DNA of 64,000 nucleotides from JACVRX01 sp963831385 (GCA_963831385.1 CAWHPW010000007.1:16027-80026); one strand, 5' to 3'; positions 37,809-47,170 are shown, counted from the stretch's first letter. Notes: a model not told the origin generated them from the sequence alone. Numbers and translations are program-made.

Positions 37809-38335
37809 CCGACCGCCCCGGGGCCCGTGGCCGCGGACTGGCGGGCGGTCTCGACCTCCTTGGGTTCAGCGGCGTTCGCATCCACTGCCGGTGGCGGCGG
37901 AACCGTCCACATCCACTCCCGGAGCCGCTCACGCTCGTGCACCAGGTCGCGGATGTCGAGCTCTGCATACTCGAACTCCGGGGACCAGTGCAGCGCGTCG
38001 AAGGGGCACACCTCGATGCAGATGCTGCAGTACATGCACAGAGAGAAGTCGATCGCGAAGCGGTCGAGGACATTTCGGCTGCGGGCACGACCGCCTTCGG
38101 TCGCCGGCGGCAGTTCCTCCTTGTGCGAGTCGATGTAGATGCACCAGTCCGGGCACTCCCTGGCGCAGAGCATGCAGACCGTGCAGTTCTCCTCGGTCAG
38201 CGCGATGACACCCCTGCTGCGCGGCGGCAGCTGTGGCGCGGCGTCGGGGTACTGTGCGGTGACCGCGCGCCGGGTCAGGCGCCGGAAAGTCGTGGCCAGC
38301 CCGTATGCGAGGCCGAGACGAGCCATGGCTCCCAT
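37805..38335 (-). CDS. nuoI2: Complex I-like 2x[4Fe-4S] subunit I, cluster 2
   Basis: 176 residues from ATG 38335, with GGAAGAGA upstream. Two ferredoxin-type clusters: CTVCMLCARECPDWC and CMYCSICIEVCPFDALHW, spaced as in NuoI. It passes electrons toward the N2 cluster in NuoB. Since cluster 2 lacks NuoE/F/G, this subunit is a plausible direct ferredoxin docking partner (inference). Confidence 0.93.
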   Translation of the reverse strand: MGAMARLGLAYGLATTFRRLTRRAVTAQYPDAAPQLPPRSRGVIALTEENCTVCMLCARECPDWCIYIDSHKEELPPATEGGRARSRNVLDRFAIDFSLCMYCSICIEVCPFDALHWSPEFEYAELDIRDLVHERERLREWMWTVPPPPAVDANAAEPKEVETARQSAATGPGAVG

Positions 38336-38449
38336 CTTGGTCTCTTCCGGGCGTCGATTCGACCCTCCACGCCCGTATCTCTCGCGATCATGAGACAGGT
38401 TTGCCGTCGGACCGTCAGACCGGCCGCAAGATCCACATGGCTGTGCTGT

Positions 38450-38701
38450 CTAGCGAATGAGACCGAGGAGAAACACGATCATCGCGACCGCGAGCACGAG
38501 AGCACCGGCCAACCCAGCGAGGAGCGCGACGGGGGCGGTCGACGGTGAGAGCTGCGCACGGCGACCCTGCCGATGCGTAGAACGCCGCTTCGGCGGCATG
38601 GGAGCGTCGAGCTCGGCCCACACCGCTGCCAGTCCGAGCAAGCTGGTGTCGTCGGGAGACGGCTCACGTGCGGCGTACCGGCGCCGACGTTCTGTACGCA
38701 T
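38450..38701 (-). CDS. Small single-pass membrane protein of unknown function
   Basis: 83 residues from ATG 38701: a basic start MRTERRRRYAAREPSPDD, a soluble middle, and one C-terminal helix VALLAGLAGALVLAVAMIVF ending LLGLIR. It lies between nuoH2 and nuoI2, which are usually adjacent, on the same strand, with about 100 nt on either side. Longer overlapping frames look like composition artefacts. It may be an accessory subunit of the variant complex; no family recognised. Confidence 0.45.
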   Translation of the reverse strand: MRTERRRRYAAREPSPDDTSLLGLAAVWAELDAPMPPKRRSTHRQGRRAQLSPSTAPVALLAGLAGALVLAVAMIVFLLGLIR

Positions 38702-38802
38702 CGTCTTCTGCCAATCGATCCGTGGTCGCTGCAGGCGACCCTCGACCGAGGCTAACCCGATCCCCGAGCCGCGCAAAGCCAGCGGCGGCCTTTCCGCGTT
38801 GA

Positions 38803-39756
38803 TCAGGTGAGCGCGACGAACCCCGTGATCGCCAGCTGCAGCAGCGCGAGTGGCACCAGCCACTGCCAGGCGAGGCGCTGGAGCTGGTCCTCGCGCAGGC
38901 GCGGGTAAGCCACGCGCAACCAAATGACCACGACGGCAATGGCGAAGGTCTTGAGAAGAGTCCACAGCCAGCCGAACGTGTCATCGAAGGGGCCATGCCA
39001 CCCGCCGAGGAAGAGCACCGCGGTCAGCGCGCTGAGCAGCACGATCCCGGCATACTCGGCGAGCAGGAAGAAGGCAAAGCGCAGTCCGGTGTACTCGGTA
39101 TAGGCCCCAAAGATGATCTCCGAGTCGGCCACCGGCATGTCGAACGGTGGCCTCTGTAGTTCGGCCAAGCCGGCCATGAAGAACACGACGGCACCGATTC
39201 CCTGCCATAGCAGCCACCACGGCTGCCAGGCCTCGACGATGCCCGGCAACGACAGCGTCCCGGCAGCCATGGCGACCGACGCCGCAGTCAGCACGAATGG
39301 CAACTCATAGGCCATCAGTTGCGCGGCCGTGCGCAGACTGCCCAGCAGCGAGTACTTGTTGCCGCTCGCCCAGCCGCCCATCAGCGAACCCAGCACGCCC
39401 ACGCCCATGACGGCGAGAACCACTAGCAGGCCGGCGTCGACGTCGACGCCGACCCAGCCGGGTGCCAGTGGGACAAACGCCATCGCAACGAGATACGGGA
39501 TCATCGCGACGGCGGGGGCGAGCCGGAACACTGCCGGGTCGGCGCGACCCGGGAGCACGTCCTCTTTCTGGGCGAACTTCACCCCATCGGCAATCAACTG
39601 CGCCCAGCCGTGGAACCCGCCTGCGTACATCGGCCCGACCCGGCCCTGCATGTGTGCCATGACCTTGTGCTCGGTCTGGCCGACGAGAAGGGGGAGCAAC
39701 AGGAAGGCAGCGACGACGGCGACGACCCTTATGAGCGCCTCGACGAAGTCGATCAC
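38803..39756 (-). CDS. nuoH2: Complex I-like quinone-module membrane subunit H, cluster 2
   Basis: 317 residues from GTG 39756 (4-nt overlap with nuoC2). Eight helices. Conserved loops: RVGPMYAGGFHGWAQLIADG, MGGWASGNKYSLLGSLRTAA, LAELQRPPFDMPVADSEIIF (canonical form is ETNRAPFDLPEAE) and WLRVAYPRLREDQLQRLAW. Supplies the entrance of the quinone chamber. Shorter than NuoH1 (440), which has a long tail. Confidence 0.93.
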   Translation of the reverse strand: MIDFVEALIRVVAVVAAFLLLPLLVGQTEHKVMAHMQGRVGPMYAGGFHGWAQLIADGVKFAQKEDVLPGRADPAVFRLAPAVAMIPYLVAMAFVPLAPGWVGVDVDAGLLVVLAVMGVGVLGSLMGGWASGNKYSLLGSLRTAAQLMAYELPFVLTAASVAMAAGTLSLPGIVEAWQPWWLLWQGIGAVVFFMAGLAELQRPPFDMPVADSEIIFGAYTEYTGLRFAFFLLAEYAGIVLLSALTAVLFLGGWHGPFDDTFGWLWTLLKTFAIAVVVIWLRVAYPRLREDQLQRLAWQWLVPLALLQLAITGFVALT

Positions 39757-40349
39757 GGCGAGTCTTCCCCGCTGACGGGCGGGCGCGGTCCCCAGGACGG
39801 ATCCGGCACGCCTGGTGGCAACATCCGGCGGCGGGACGGCGCGGCCGCCGACTCGCCGCCCTCGCCCGGCTCTTTGGCGCCGGGCCAGGGCTTGGCGGCC
39901 CGTGCCGCCAGCACGAACTCCTTGCGCAACGGATAGCCCACGAAGCCGTCGGGCAGGAGTAGCGGGTCGAGGGCGGGATGCCCGTCGAAACCGATGCCGA
40001 ACATCTCGTGGGTCTCGCGCTCGTGCCACGCCGCGCCGCGGTAGACGGCAGTGGCCGACGGCAGCACGGGTGCGTCTCGCGGGATGCGGGTTCGAACCAG
40101 CAGGTGCAGCACTGGATGCCGGGACAGATCGGCGACGTGAGCGACCACTGAGAAACCCTCGTCGAGCTCGTCCACGGCGGAGAGCCAGTCGAAGAACGTC
40201 AGTCCTGAATCACGGGCGGCCTGCAGGGTAACGACCCAACGCTCTGCCACCACGTCGAAAACGGGGACCCCAAATGCGTCGCCGACCTCCGCGCCCTCGC
40301 CCGCGGCATGGGCCAGCTGTACCGCCCAGTCGTCGCTGTGCTCGGTCAC
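39753..40349 (-). CDS. nuoC2: Complex I-like 30-kDa subunit C, cluster 2
   Basis: 198 residues from GTG 40349 (4-nt overlap with nuoB2). Conserved 30-kDa signature: WHERETHEMFGIGFDGHPAL followed by LLPDGFVGYPLRKEF; an acidic Pro-rich tail follows. It is not fused to NuoD, and the next gene is nuoH2, so the 49-kDa subunit is absent from this cluster. Confidence 0.9.
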   Translation of the reverse strand: MTEHSDDWAVQLAHAAGEGAEVGDAFGVPVFDVVAERWVVTLQAARDSGLTFFDWLSAVDELDEGFSVVAHVADLSRHPVLHLLVRTRIPRDAPVLPSATAVYRGAAWHERETHEMFGIGFDGHPALDPLLLPDGFVGYPLRKEFVLAARAAKPWPGAKEPGEGGESAAAPSRRRMLPPGVPDPSWGPRPPVSGEDSP

Positions 40350-40966
40350 GGGCGTTCCCGCTCCGACCGTGCGGGAGAGACGAGCGGGCGAGTCAGGACG
40401 GTGGGCGAGGCAGCGCGCCGAGCAGCGGCCGGGTCCGGATAGCGGTCGGCGAGGTTCTCGCCGGCGATCTTCTGCTGCAGCCTGAGAATTCCCTGCAGCA
40501 GAGCTTCGGGTCTCGGCGGGCAGCCGGGTACGTACACGTCGACGGGGACCACCTGGTCGACGCCTTTGGTCACCGAGTACGAGTCCCAGTACGGACCACC
40601 GGAGTTCGAGCATGCCCCGAACGAGATCACGTACTTGGGCTCCGGCATCTGCTCGTAGAGCCGTCGCACGGCTGGTGCCATCTTGTCCGTGACCGTTCCC
40701 GACACGACCATCAGGTCGGCCTGTCGGGGGCCGGGCGCGAACGGGATGACGCCGAGCCGGATGAAATCGTGGCGGGCCATCGAAGCCGCGATGAACTCGA
40801 TGGCGCAGCACGCCAGGCCGAAGTTGAACACCCACAGCGAATAGCGCCGGCCCCAGTTGAGCACGATCCGGACCGGATCGGGCACCAACCGCTGGGCCGG
40901 TCCCACCGAGCCGGCTTGCTGCTCACTGTCCGGCAGCCCATGCCCGGGCATCCCCAGTTCGGTCAC
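40346..40966 (-). CDS. nuoB2: Complex I-like subunit B (N2 cluster), cluster 2
   Basis: 206 residues from GTG 40966 (4-nt overlap with nuoA2); GTG 40972 is also possible. All four ligands of the N2 [4Fe-4S] cluster are present: NFGLACCAIEFIAA, SFGACSNSGGPYWDS and YVPGCPPRPEALLQ. PRQADLMVVSGTVTDKMAP is intact. It normally forms the quinone site with NuoD, which would have to come from the main nuo operon. Confidence 0.94.
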   Translation of the reverse strand: MTELGMPGHGLPDSEQQAGSVGPAQRLVPDPVRIVLNWGRRYSLWVFNFGLACCAIEFIAASMARHDFIRLGVIPFAPGPRQADLMVVSGTVTDKMAPAVRRLYEQMPEPKYVISFGACSNSGGPYWDSYSVTKGVDQVVPVDVYVPGCPPRPEALLQGILRLQQKIAGENLADRYPDPAAARRAASPTVLTRPLVSPARSERERP

Positions 40967-41334
40967 AGCCACGTCAGGACTCCCCGCCGCACGGCGTAGA
41001 GGATCCCGGTCGCGAGAAAGCCGAGGAAGACGAACATCTCGATCAGCGTCGTCATCCCGAAGTTCGGTTCGGCGAACACGGTTGCCCACGGAAACAGGTA
41101 GACGGCGTCGACGGCGAAGACCACGTAGAGGAAGGCGTAGATGTAGTAGCGGATGTTGGTGTGTGCCCATCCTTCGCCGACGGGATCAACCCCCGATTCG
41201 TACGTGAGCAGCTTCTCGCGGGTGGGCCGACGTGGCGCTAGCAGGCGATTGGCGCCATAGGCCACGGTGACGAACGCGACGCCGGCCACAGCCACGATCG
41301 CCAGGACGACGTACGGAGACAGGTAGGACTCCAC
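40963..41334 (-). CDS. nuoA2: Complex I-like subunit A, cluster 2
   Basis: 123 residues from GTG 41334 with GAGGAGG upstream. Three helices and the conserved loop TYESGVDPVGEGWAHTNIRY (canonical YECGxxP region, here Ser replaces the usual Cys). First gene of cluster 2, transcribed away from korA. Confidence 0.92.
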   Translation of the reverse strand: MESYLSPYVVLAIVAVAGVAFVTVAYGANRLLAPRRPTREKLLTYESGVDPVGEGWAHTNIRYYIYAFLYVVFAVDAVYLFPWATVFAEPNFGMTTLIEMFVFLGFLATGILYAVRRGVLTWL

Positions 41335-41571
41335 GTCCGCCTCCTCGCAGCTGAATGCCGCCCCGGCCGGCTGTGTTCCACGCTACCCGTGGATTGGCCG
41401 GGTGAGTCCGACCACCCGCCGCAGTGAGAAATGCACGTGCACATTCCTGGGTCGGCGCACGGGAACGCGCTCCAACGGTCGTAGCATGGGTACAGGAGGC
41501 GCATGACGCACCGCATGGCCGAAGGCGGCCAGGCGCCAAGACGTGCCACCTAGGGGAGGCGTCAACATCCG
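41335..41571. other. Divergent promoter region nuoA2/korA
   Basis: 237 bp between the divergent starts of the variant complex I cluster and korAB; it must hold both promoters, which suggests shared regulation. No convincing -35/-10 pair or palindrome was found on either strand. Confidence 0.5.
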
Positions 41572-43437
41572 GTGACCGGAAAGCAGGTCCAGGAGATCGA
41601 CCGCGTGATCATCCGATTCGCAGGCGACTCCGGTGACGGAATGCAGCTGACCGGAGACAGATTCACCGCCGAGACGGCCTCTTTCGGCAACGACCTGTCC
41701 ACGCTGCCCAACTTCCCGGCTGAGATCCGCGCTCCCGCGGGGACTCTGCCTGGAGTGTCCAGTTTCCAGCTGCATTTTGCCGACCACGACATCCTGACTC
41801 CCGGCGACGCACCGAATGTGCTCGTCGCGATGAACCCTGCCGCACTCAAGGCGAACATCGACGACCTCCCGCGTGGCGCCACTGTGATCGTCGACACCTC
41901 CGACTTCACCGAACGGGCGCTGAAGAAGGTCGGCTACTTGGCGAACCCGCTCGAGGACGACAGCCTGGTCGCATACAAGGTCCACGCACTGGATCTCACC
42001 GGCATGACCATGACGGCGCTGAAGGAGTTCGGCCTCACGCGCAAGGAAGCCGGGCGCTCGAAGAACATGTTCGCGCTGGGCCTGCTGTCGTGGATGTACG
42101 GCCGCCCCACCGAGGGCACGCTGAAGTTCCTGGAGCGCAAGTTCGCCAAGCACCCAACCATTCGCGACGCCAACATCACTGCGTTCCGGGCCGGCTGGAA
42201 CTACGGGGAGACCACCGAGGACTTCGCGGTCTCGTACGAGGTCAAGCCGGCGCCACTGCCGCCCGGCCGGTACCGCAACATCACCGGAAACCTGGCGCTG
42301 TCCTATGGCCTGATCGCCGCGTCCCAACGCAGCGGGCTGCCGCTGTTCCTCGGCTCGTATCCGATCACCCCGGCATCGGACATCCTGCACGAACTGTCCA
42401 AGCACAAGCGCTTCGGGGTGCGGACGTTCCAGGCCGAGGACGAGATCGCCGGCGTCGGCGCGGCACTCGGTGCGGCGTTCGGCGGAGCACTCGGTGTCAC
42501 GACGACATCTGGGCCAGGTGTCGCCCTCAAGTCGGAGACGATCGGCCTTGCGGTCTCGCTCGAGCTGCCACTGATCGTCTGCGACATCCAGCGCGGTGGC
42601 CCCTCCACCGGTCTACCCACCAAGACCGAGCAGGCCGACCTGCTGCAGGCGATGTTCGGCCGTAACAGCGAAGCGCCAGTGCCGATCGTGGCACCCTGCT
42701 CGCCCGGCGATTGCTTTGACGCCGCCTTGGAGGCCGCCCGGATCGCGGTGACCTACCGGACGCCGGTGCTGCTGCTCTCCGACGGCAACCTGGCCAACGG
42801 CGCCGAGCCGTGGCGGATCCCGGCTGTGTCCGATCTGCCGGCGATCGACCCCGACTTCGCTACTGCGCTGAATCACGGGAACGGCACCGGACCCAGCGAG
42901 TTCTGGCCTTACTTGCGCGATCCGTCGACACTCGCCCGGCCCTGGGCCATCCCGGGAACGGCAGGTCTCGAGCACCGTATCGGCGGCATCGAGAAAGCCG
43001 ACGGTTCAGGCGACATCTCCTACGACCCGGACAATCATGACCGGATGGTTCGGCTGCGGCAGGCGAAGGTCGACGGCATTGCCGCGAGCATCGGCCCGCT
43101 GGCAGTCGACGACCCCACGGGCGATGCGCGACTGCTCGTGCTGGGCTGGGGCTCCACCTACGGTCCCATCGGAGCGGCGGTGAGGCGGATCCGTCGGGCC
43201 GGCCGGCCCGTTGCCCAGGCGCACCTCCGTCACCTCAATCCGTTCCCAGCCAACACCGGCGAAATCCTGCGCTCCTATGACCGGGTGCTCGTACCGGAGA
43301 TGAACCTCGGCCAGCTTGCCCTGCTGCTTCGGGGCCGGTTCCTGGTCGACGTGCAGAGCTACAACCGCGTCCGCGGGCTACCGTTCAAGGCCGAAGAGCT
43401 CGCCGACGTCATCGAGAAGGCGATTGCGGATGTCTGA
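41572..43437 (+). CDS. korA: 2-oxoglutarate/2-oxoacid:ferredoxin oxidoreductase, alpha subunit (gamma-alpha fusion)
   Basis: 621 residues from GTG 41572, preceded by GGGGAGG. The N-terminal 190 residues are the gamma domain (IIRFAGDSGDGMQLTGDRFT); the alpha domain follows with LFLGSYPITPASDILHELSK, AEDEIAGVGAALGAAFGGAL and TTTSGPGVALKSE, then domain II near LLVLGWGSTYGPIGAAVRRI. With KorB it decarboxylates 2-oxoglutarate to succinyl-CoA and reduces ferredoxin. Like the mycobacterial KOR, it lacks its own ferredoxin domain. Confidence 0.94.
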   Translation: MTGKQVQEIDRVIIRFAGDSGDGMQLTGDRFTAETASFGNDLSTLPNFPAEIRAPAGTLPGVSSFQLHFADHDILTPGDAPNVLVAMNPAALKANIDDLPRGATVIVDTSDFTERALKKVGYLANPLEDDSLVAYKVHALDLTGMTMTALKEFGLTRKEAGRSKNMFALGLLSWMYGRPTEGTLKFLERKFAKHPTIRDANITAFRAGWNYGETTEDFAVSYEVKPAPLPPGRYRNITGNLALSYGLIAASQRSGLPLFLGSYPITPASDILHELSKHKRFGVRTFQAEDEIAGVGAALGAAFGGALGVTTTSGPGVALKSETIGLAVSLELPLIVCDIQRGGPSTGLPTKTEQADLLQAMFGRNSEAPVPIVAPCSPGDCFDAALEAARIAVTYRTPVLLLSDGNLANGAEPWRIPAVSDLPAIDPDFATALNHGNGTGPSEFWPYLRDPSTLARPWAIPGTAGLEHRIGGIEKADGSGDISYDPDNHDRMVRLRQAKVDGIAASIGPLAVDDPTGDARLLVLGWGSTYGPIGAAVRRIRRAGRPVAQAHLRHLNPFPANTGEILRSYDRVLVPEMNLGQLALLLRGRFLVDVQSYNRVRGLPFKAEELADVIEKAIADV

Positions 43438-44494
43438 TACCACGGTTGAGTTGGGGTTGGCGGCCGGCCTGCGCGGCGTGCCCACGACGGACGTCCCAGA
43501 GACCAAGAAGACCTTCACCAGCGACCAGGAGGTCCGTTGGTGCCCGGGGTGTGGCGACTACGCGATCCTCGCCACGGTTCAGGGATTTCTCCCCGAACTG
43601 AGGTTGCGGCGCGAGAACATCGTCTTCGTCTCGGGCATCGGCTGCTCGTCACGGTTCCCGTACTACCTCGACACCTACGGGATGCACTCCATCCACGGCC
43701 GGGCGCCGGCGATCGCCACTGGGCTGGCCGCGTCACGGCCGGACCTTTCGGTATGGGTGGTCACCGGTGACGGCGATGCGCTGTCGATTGGTGGCAACCA
43801 TCTCATCCACGCCCTGCGGCGCAACGTCAATCTGACCATTCTGCTGTTCAACAATCGCATCTACGGGCTCACCAAGGGCCAGTACTCACCGACATCCGAG
43901 ATCGGCAAGATCACCAAGTCCACGCCGATGGGTTCGCTGGACGCTCCTTTCAATCCGGTGTCGCTGGCCCTGGGCGCCGAGGCCACCTTCGTCGCCCGCA
44001 CCATCGACTCCGACCGTGCTCACCTGACGTCGGTCCTGCGGGCGGCGGCTGCGCACCGCGGCACCTCGCTGGTCGAGATCTACCAGAACTGCAACATCTT
44101 CAACGACGGCGCCTTCGACCTGCTGAAAAGCGCGGACACCCGCGACGACGTGCTCATCCGGCTCGAGCACGGCCACCCGGTGCGCTTCGGCGCCGACCTC
44201 GACCAGGGTGTGCGCCGAGATCCTGCCACCGGCGGGCTGGAGGTCTGCGCAGGCGACGATCCTTCGCTGATCGTCCACGACGCGCATGCCGCCGATCCGT
44301 CACAGGCCTTCGCACTGTCGCGGCTGGCTGACCCAGGCTCGCTGGCACGATCCGCGATCGGCATCTTTCGTCAGGTCGGGCGCGCAACGTACGGCGACTT
44401 GATGACTGCCCAGCTGGATCGCGCCGTCGACACCCAGGGGCCTGGTGACCTGGCCGGCCTGCTGGCCGGCAGCGACCCGTGGACCGTCAACTAG
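43430..44494 (+). CDS. korB: 2-oxoglutarate/2-oxoacid:ferredoxin oxidoreductase, beta subunit
   Basis: 354 residues from ATG 43430, overlapping the korA stop by 8 nt. Cluster cysteines in WCPGCGDYAI and SGIGCSSRFPYY; the thiamine diphosphate motif runs from VVTGDGDALSIGGNHLIHAL to LFNNRIYGLTKGQYSPTS, the last part binding TPP and CoA. EIYQNCNIFNDGAF is the typical later Cys region. The gene ends 33 nt before repeat copy E. Confidence 0.95.
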   Translation: MSDTTVELGLAAGLRGVPTTDVPETKKTFTSDQEVRWCPGCGDYAILATVQGFLPELRLRRENIVFVSGIGCSSRFPYYLDTYGMHSIHGRAPAIATGLAASRPDLSVWVVTGDGDALSIGGNHLIHALRRNVNLTILLFNNRIYGLTKGQYSPTSEIGKITKSTPMGSLDAPFNPVSLALGAEATFVARTIDSDRAHLTSVLRAAAAHRGTSLVEIYQNCNIFNDGAFDLLKSADTRDDVLIRLEHGHPVRFGADLDQGVRRDPATGGLEVCAGDDPSLIVHDAHAADPSQAFALSRLADPGSLARSAIGIFRQVGRATYGDLMTAQLDRAVDTQGPGDLAGLLAGSDPWTVN

Positions 44495-44527
44495 CCTTGC
44501 TCACCCAGCCGTTCAGCGGCCATGGGG

Positions 44528-44610
44528 GCCACCACCAGGCGAACCCATACATCACCAGGCCTGCATGCCTGGTGATGTACCGACGGGGGTGGTGAACGTG
44601 GTCATTCCGG
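44528..44610. repeat. Family-1 nested palindrome, copy E (korB-polyprenyl synthase)
   Basis: The inner stem 44548-44560 with 44567-44579 is a perfect 13 bp (TACATCACCAGGC), loop CTGCAT; outer CACCACC pairs with GGTGGTG. Ends in GGTGAACGTGGTCATTCCGG as in copy D. It lies between the converging ends of korB and the polyprenyl synthase gene. Confidence 0.88.
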
Positions 44611-44624
44611 ATGTGGTGCCGGGG

Positions 44625-45620
44625 TCAGGCGGTGCGGGTGACCACGGAGTCGCAGAGCGCTTCCAGCGCGCGGCGGGCAGGGACATCGGGGAGCGGCGCC
44701 AGCACGGCTCGGGCGTCGTCGGCGTAGCGGCCTACCACGGCCCGGGCACGGGCCATCGCCGGATGTGCGCGCAGCAGTCGCAGCGCCTCGCTGTGCACGC
44801 CGTCGTCGTGCAGCGGCCCGTCGAGCAGCGCGCGCAGTGGTGCGTCCGCCGCTTCGATGGACTGGCGGGCATAGAGGACGGGAAGCGTCGGGATGCCGGC
44901 TCGAAGGTCGGTGCCAGAGGTCTTGCCCAGCACCGTCGACTCGCTGGCGATGTCGAGAACGTCGTCGGCGAGCTGGAAGGCCATCCCGATTCGCTCGCCG
45001 AACCGGGCGAGCACGTCGACAGTCGGCGCAGGCGCACCGGCGTGCAGCGCCCCGAGCCGGGCTGAGGTCGCGATGAGCGAAGCCGTCTTGTCGGCCAGGA
45101 CACCGAGGTAATGGGTGACGGGGTTCTCGTCGCCACGCGGACCCAACGTTTCATGAAGCTGCCCCTGCACGAGCCGTTCGAACGTCCGGGCCTGGATCCG
45201 CACCGATTCGGTGCCCAGCTCGGCCGCGATGTCCGAGGCCCGGGCGAACAAGAAGTCGCCGGTGAGAATGGCCACGGTGTTGCCCCACAGCGCGTTCGCA
45301 CTCGGTGCCCCCCGGCGCAGAGCCGCCTCGTCCATCACGTCGTCGTGGTACAGGGTGGCCACGTGAGTCAGTTCGACCACCACCGCGGCGTCCACCACGC
45401 CGGGAGCGTCCGCATCGCCGAAGTGGCCAGCGGTCAGGGCGAGCAGCGGCCGGAATCTCTTGCCGCCTGCGGCCACGAGGTGCCGAGCCGCGGAGGCGAG
45501 CAGCGCGTCATCGGACTTGACCGCCTCAGTCAACCGCTCCTCGACCTCTTCGAGCCCCGCCGCGACCGCCGCCTCGAAGACTGGGTCGACCGAGGGAATG
45601 CCGAGGTTGAGCGAGGTCAC
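44625..45620 (-). CDS. Trans-polyprenyl diphosphate synthase (menaquinone side chain)
   Basis: 331 residues from GTG 45620, with GAGGAGGAGG upstream. GGKRFRPLL near residue 54, first Asp-rich motif YHDDVMDEAALRRG, and second QLADDVLDIASES, after LGKTSGTDLRAGIPTLP. It elongates allylic diphosphates with IPP. The neighbourhood (nuo operon, MenJ-like, menG) points to the menaquinone side chain; the position matches grcC1 (Rv0562). Small residues before the first motif suggest a long-chain product, but chain length is not predictable here. 23 nt downstream of nuoN1. Confidence 0.92.
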   Translation of the reverse strand: MTSLNLGIPSVDPVFEAAVAAGLEEVEERLTEAVKSDDALLASAARHLVAAGGKRFRPLLALTAGHFGDADAPGVVDAAVVVELTHVATLYHDDVMDEAALRRGAPSANALWGNTVAILTGDFLFARASDIAAELGTESVRIQARTFERLVQGQLHETLGPRGDENPVTHYLGVLADKTASLIATSARLGALHAGAPAPTVDVLARFGERIGMAFQLADDVLDIASESTVLGKTSGTDLRAGIPTLPVLYARQSIEAADAPLRALLDGPLHDDGVHSEALRLLRAHPAMARARAVVGRYADDARAVLAPLPDVPARRALEALCDSVVTRTA

Positions 45621-45643
45621 GGCCCCTCCTCCTCGAGCTGTGG

Positions 45644-47170
45644 TCAGCGGACGAACAGAGCTGCCTGCTGGGCGAGTTCGAGCATCGGCCCCGGCAGAAT
45701 GCCGAGGATGATCGTCGCGGCCACGCCTATTCCGATGCCGACGGTAGTCCACAGGCTCGGCACCGCGACGGTCGGGCCATCTGGCGCCGGATCGGTGAAG
45801 AACATCAACACGATGACCCGGATGTAGAAGAACGCGGCGATGGCGCTCGCCACCACCCCGACGACCACCAGCAGCACCGCACCCGCGTCTATCGCAGCAG
45901 AGAACACCACCAGCTTGCCGATGAAGCCGCTGGTCAGCGGTATGCCGGCGAAGGCGAGCAGGAACAGTGCGAAGGTCGCAGCGACCACAGGCGACCGTTT
46001 GCCCAGCCCCGCCCACTTCGCCAAGTGCGTGGCCTCGCCAGCGGAGTCCCGTACCAAGGTGACGACGGCGAACGCACCGACCGTCGTGAAGCCGTAGACG
46101 ACGAGGTAGAACAGCACGGCGGCGGTGCCGATCGCGTCGGCGGCCACCATCCCGGTCAGGATGAACCCAGCGTGCGCGATCGACGAGTACGCCAGCATGC
46201 GCTTGACGTCGGTCTGGGTCAACGCCACCACGACGCCGACCATCATGGTGAGCACGGCGACCGCCCAGAACATCGGCTGCCAGTCGCTGCTCAACCCCCC
46301 GAACGACACGTAGAAGATCCGCAGCATCGCTCCGAAAGCCGCCACCTTGGTGCAGGCGGCCATGAAGCCTGTGACGGGTGTCGGCGCGCCCTGATACACG
46401 TCGGGAGTCCAGGAGTGGAACGGCGCAGCGCTCACCTTGAACAGCAGACCGACCGCTATCAGGCCGACTCCGGCGAGAAGCAGGCCTTCCTGACCCACCC
46501 GGGCGCCTAGCGCCACGTCGATGTCCGAAAGCCGCACGGAGCCCGCGAACCCGTAGATCAGAGCCGCGCCGAACAGGAAGAACGCCGAGGAGAACGCCCC
46601 GAGCAGGAAATACTTCAGCGCCGCTTCCTGCGAGAGCAGCCGACGCCGCCGGGCCATGCCGGCGAGCAGGTACAGCGGCAGGGACAGCACCTCCAGCGCG
46701 ACGAACAGCGTCAGCAGATCGTTGGACGCCGGGAACAGCAACATCCCGCCGATCGCGAACATCGTCAGCGGGTAGACCTCTGTCTGCAGAACACCCTCGG
46801 CGACCAGGGTGCGTTCCGCCGCCCCACCCGGCAGCGCTGAAGCCGACGGCGCGAATGCGTCTCCTCCGCCCTCCAGCCGTCGTTCAGCGAAGAACAGAAT
46901 GCTGATCGCGGCCAGCACCAAGATCGCTCCTTGCAGGAACAACGCCGGCCCGTCGATCGCCACTGAGCCCGACGCGCCAACCAGAGACGTTCCGGCCAGC
47001 CAGATCACCGCGGCGAATGCCGCGATCAGCGCCACGAGCGCGAGACCGACCTGCAGCAGGTGCCGCGGCGGGCGGGGGACGAACGCCTCGATCAGGACCC
47101 CGATGATCGCAGCTCCGAAGACGATCAGCATCGGCAGCAGTTCGGCATATTCGATAGTGGGCGCGTTCAC
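45644..47170 (-). CDS. nuoN: NADH-quinone oxidoreductase subunit N
   Basis: 508 residues from GTG 47170, directly abutting the nuoM stop. About 14 helices. VALEVLSLPLYLLAGMARRR holds the key Glu, KVSAAPFHSWTPDVYQGAPT the helix-7 Lys, and ALTQTDVKRMLAYSSIAHAG the later conserved loop. Antiporter-like proton-pumping subunit and last nuo gene of the operon. Confidence 0.97.
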   Translation of the reverse strand: MNAPTIEYAELLPMLIVFGAAIIGVLIEAFVPRPPRHLLQVGLALVALIAAFAAVIWLAGTSLVGASGSVAIDGPALFLQGAILVLAAISILFFAERRLEGGGDAFAPSASALPGGAAERTLVAEGVLQTEVYPLTMFAIGGMLLFPASNDLLTLFVALEVLSLPLYLLAGMARRRRLLSQEAALKYFLLGAFSSAFFLFGAALIYGFAGSVRLSDIDVALGARVGQEGLLLAGVGLIAVGLLFKVSAAPFHSWTPDVYQGAPTPVTGFMAACTKVAAFGAMLRIFYVSFGGLSSDWQPMFWAVAVLTMMVGVVVALTQTDVKRMLAYSSIAHAGFILTGMVAADAIGTAAVLFYLVVYGFTTVGAFAVVTLVRDSAGEATHLAKWAGLGKRSPVVAATFALFLLAFAGIPLTSGFIGKLVVFSAAIDAGAVLLVVVGVVASAIAAFFYIRVIVLMFFTDPAPDGPTVAVPSLWTTVGIGIGVAATIILGILPGPMLELAQQAALFVR

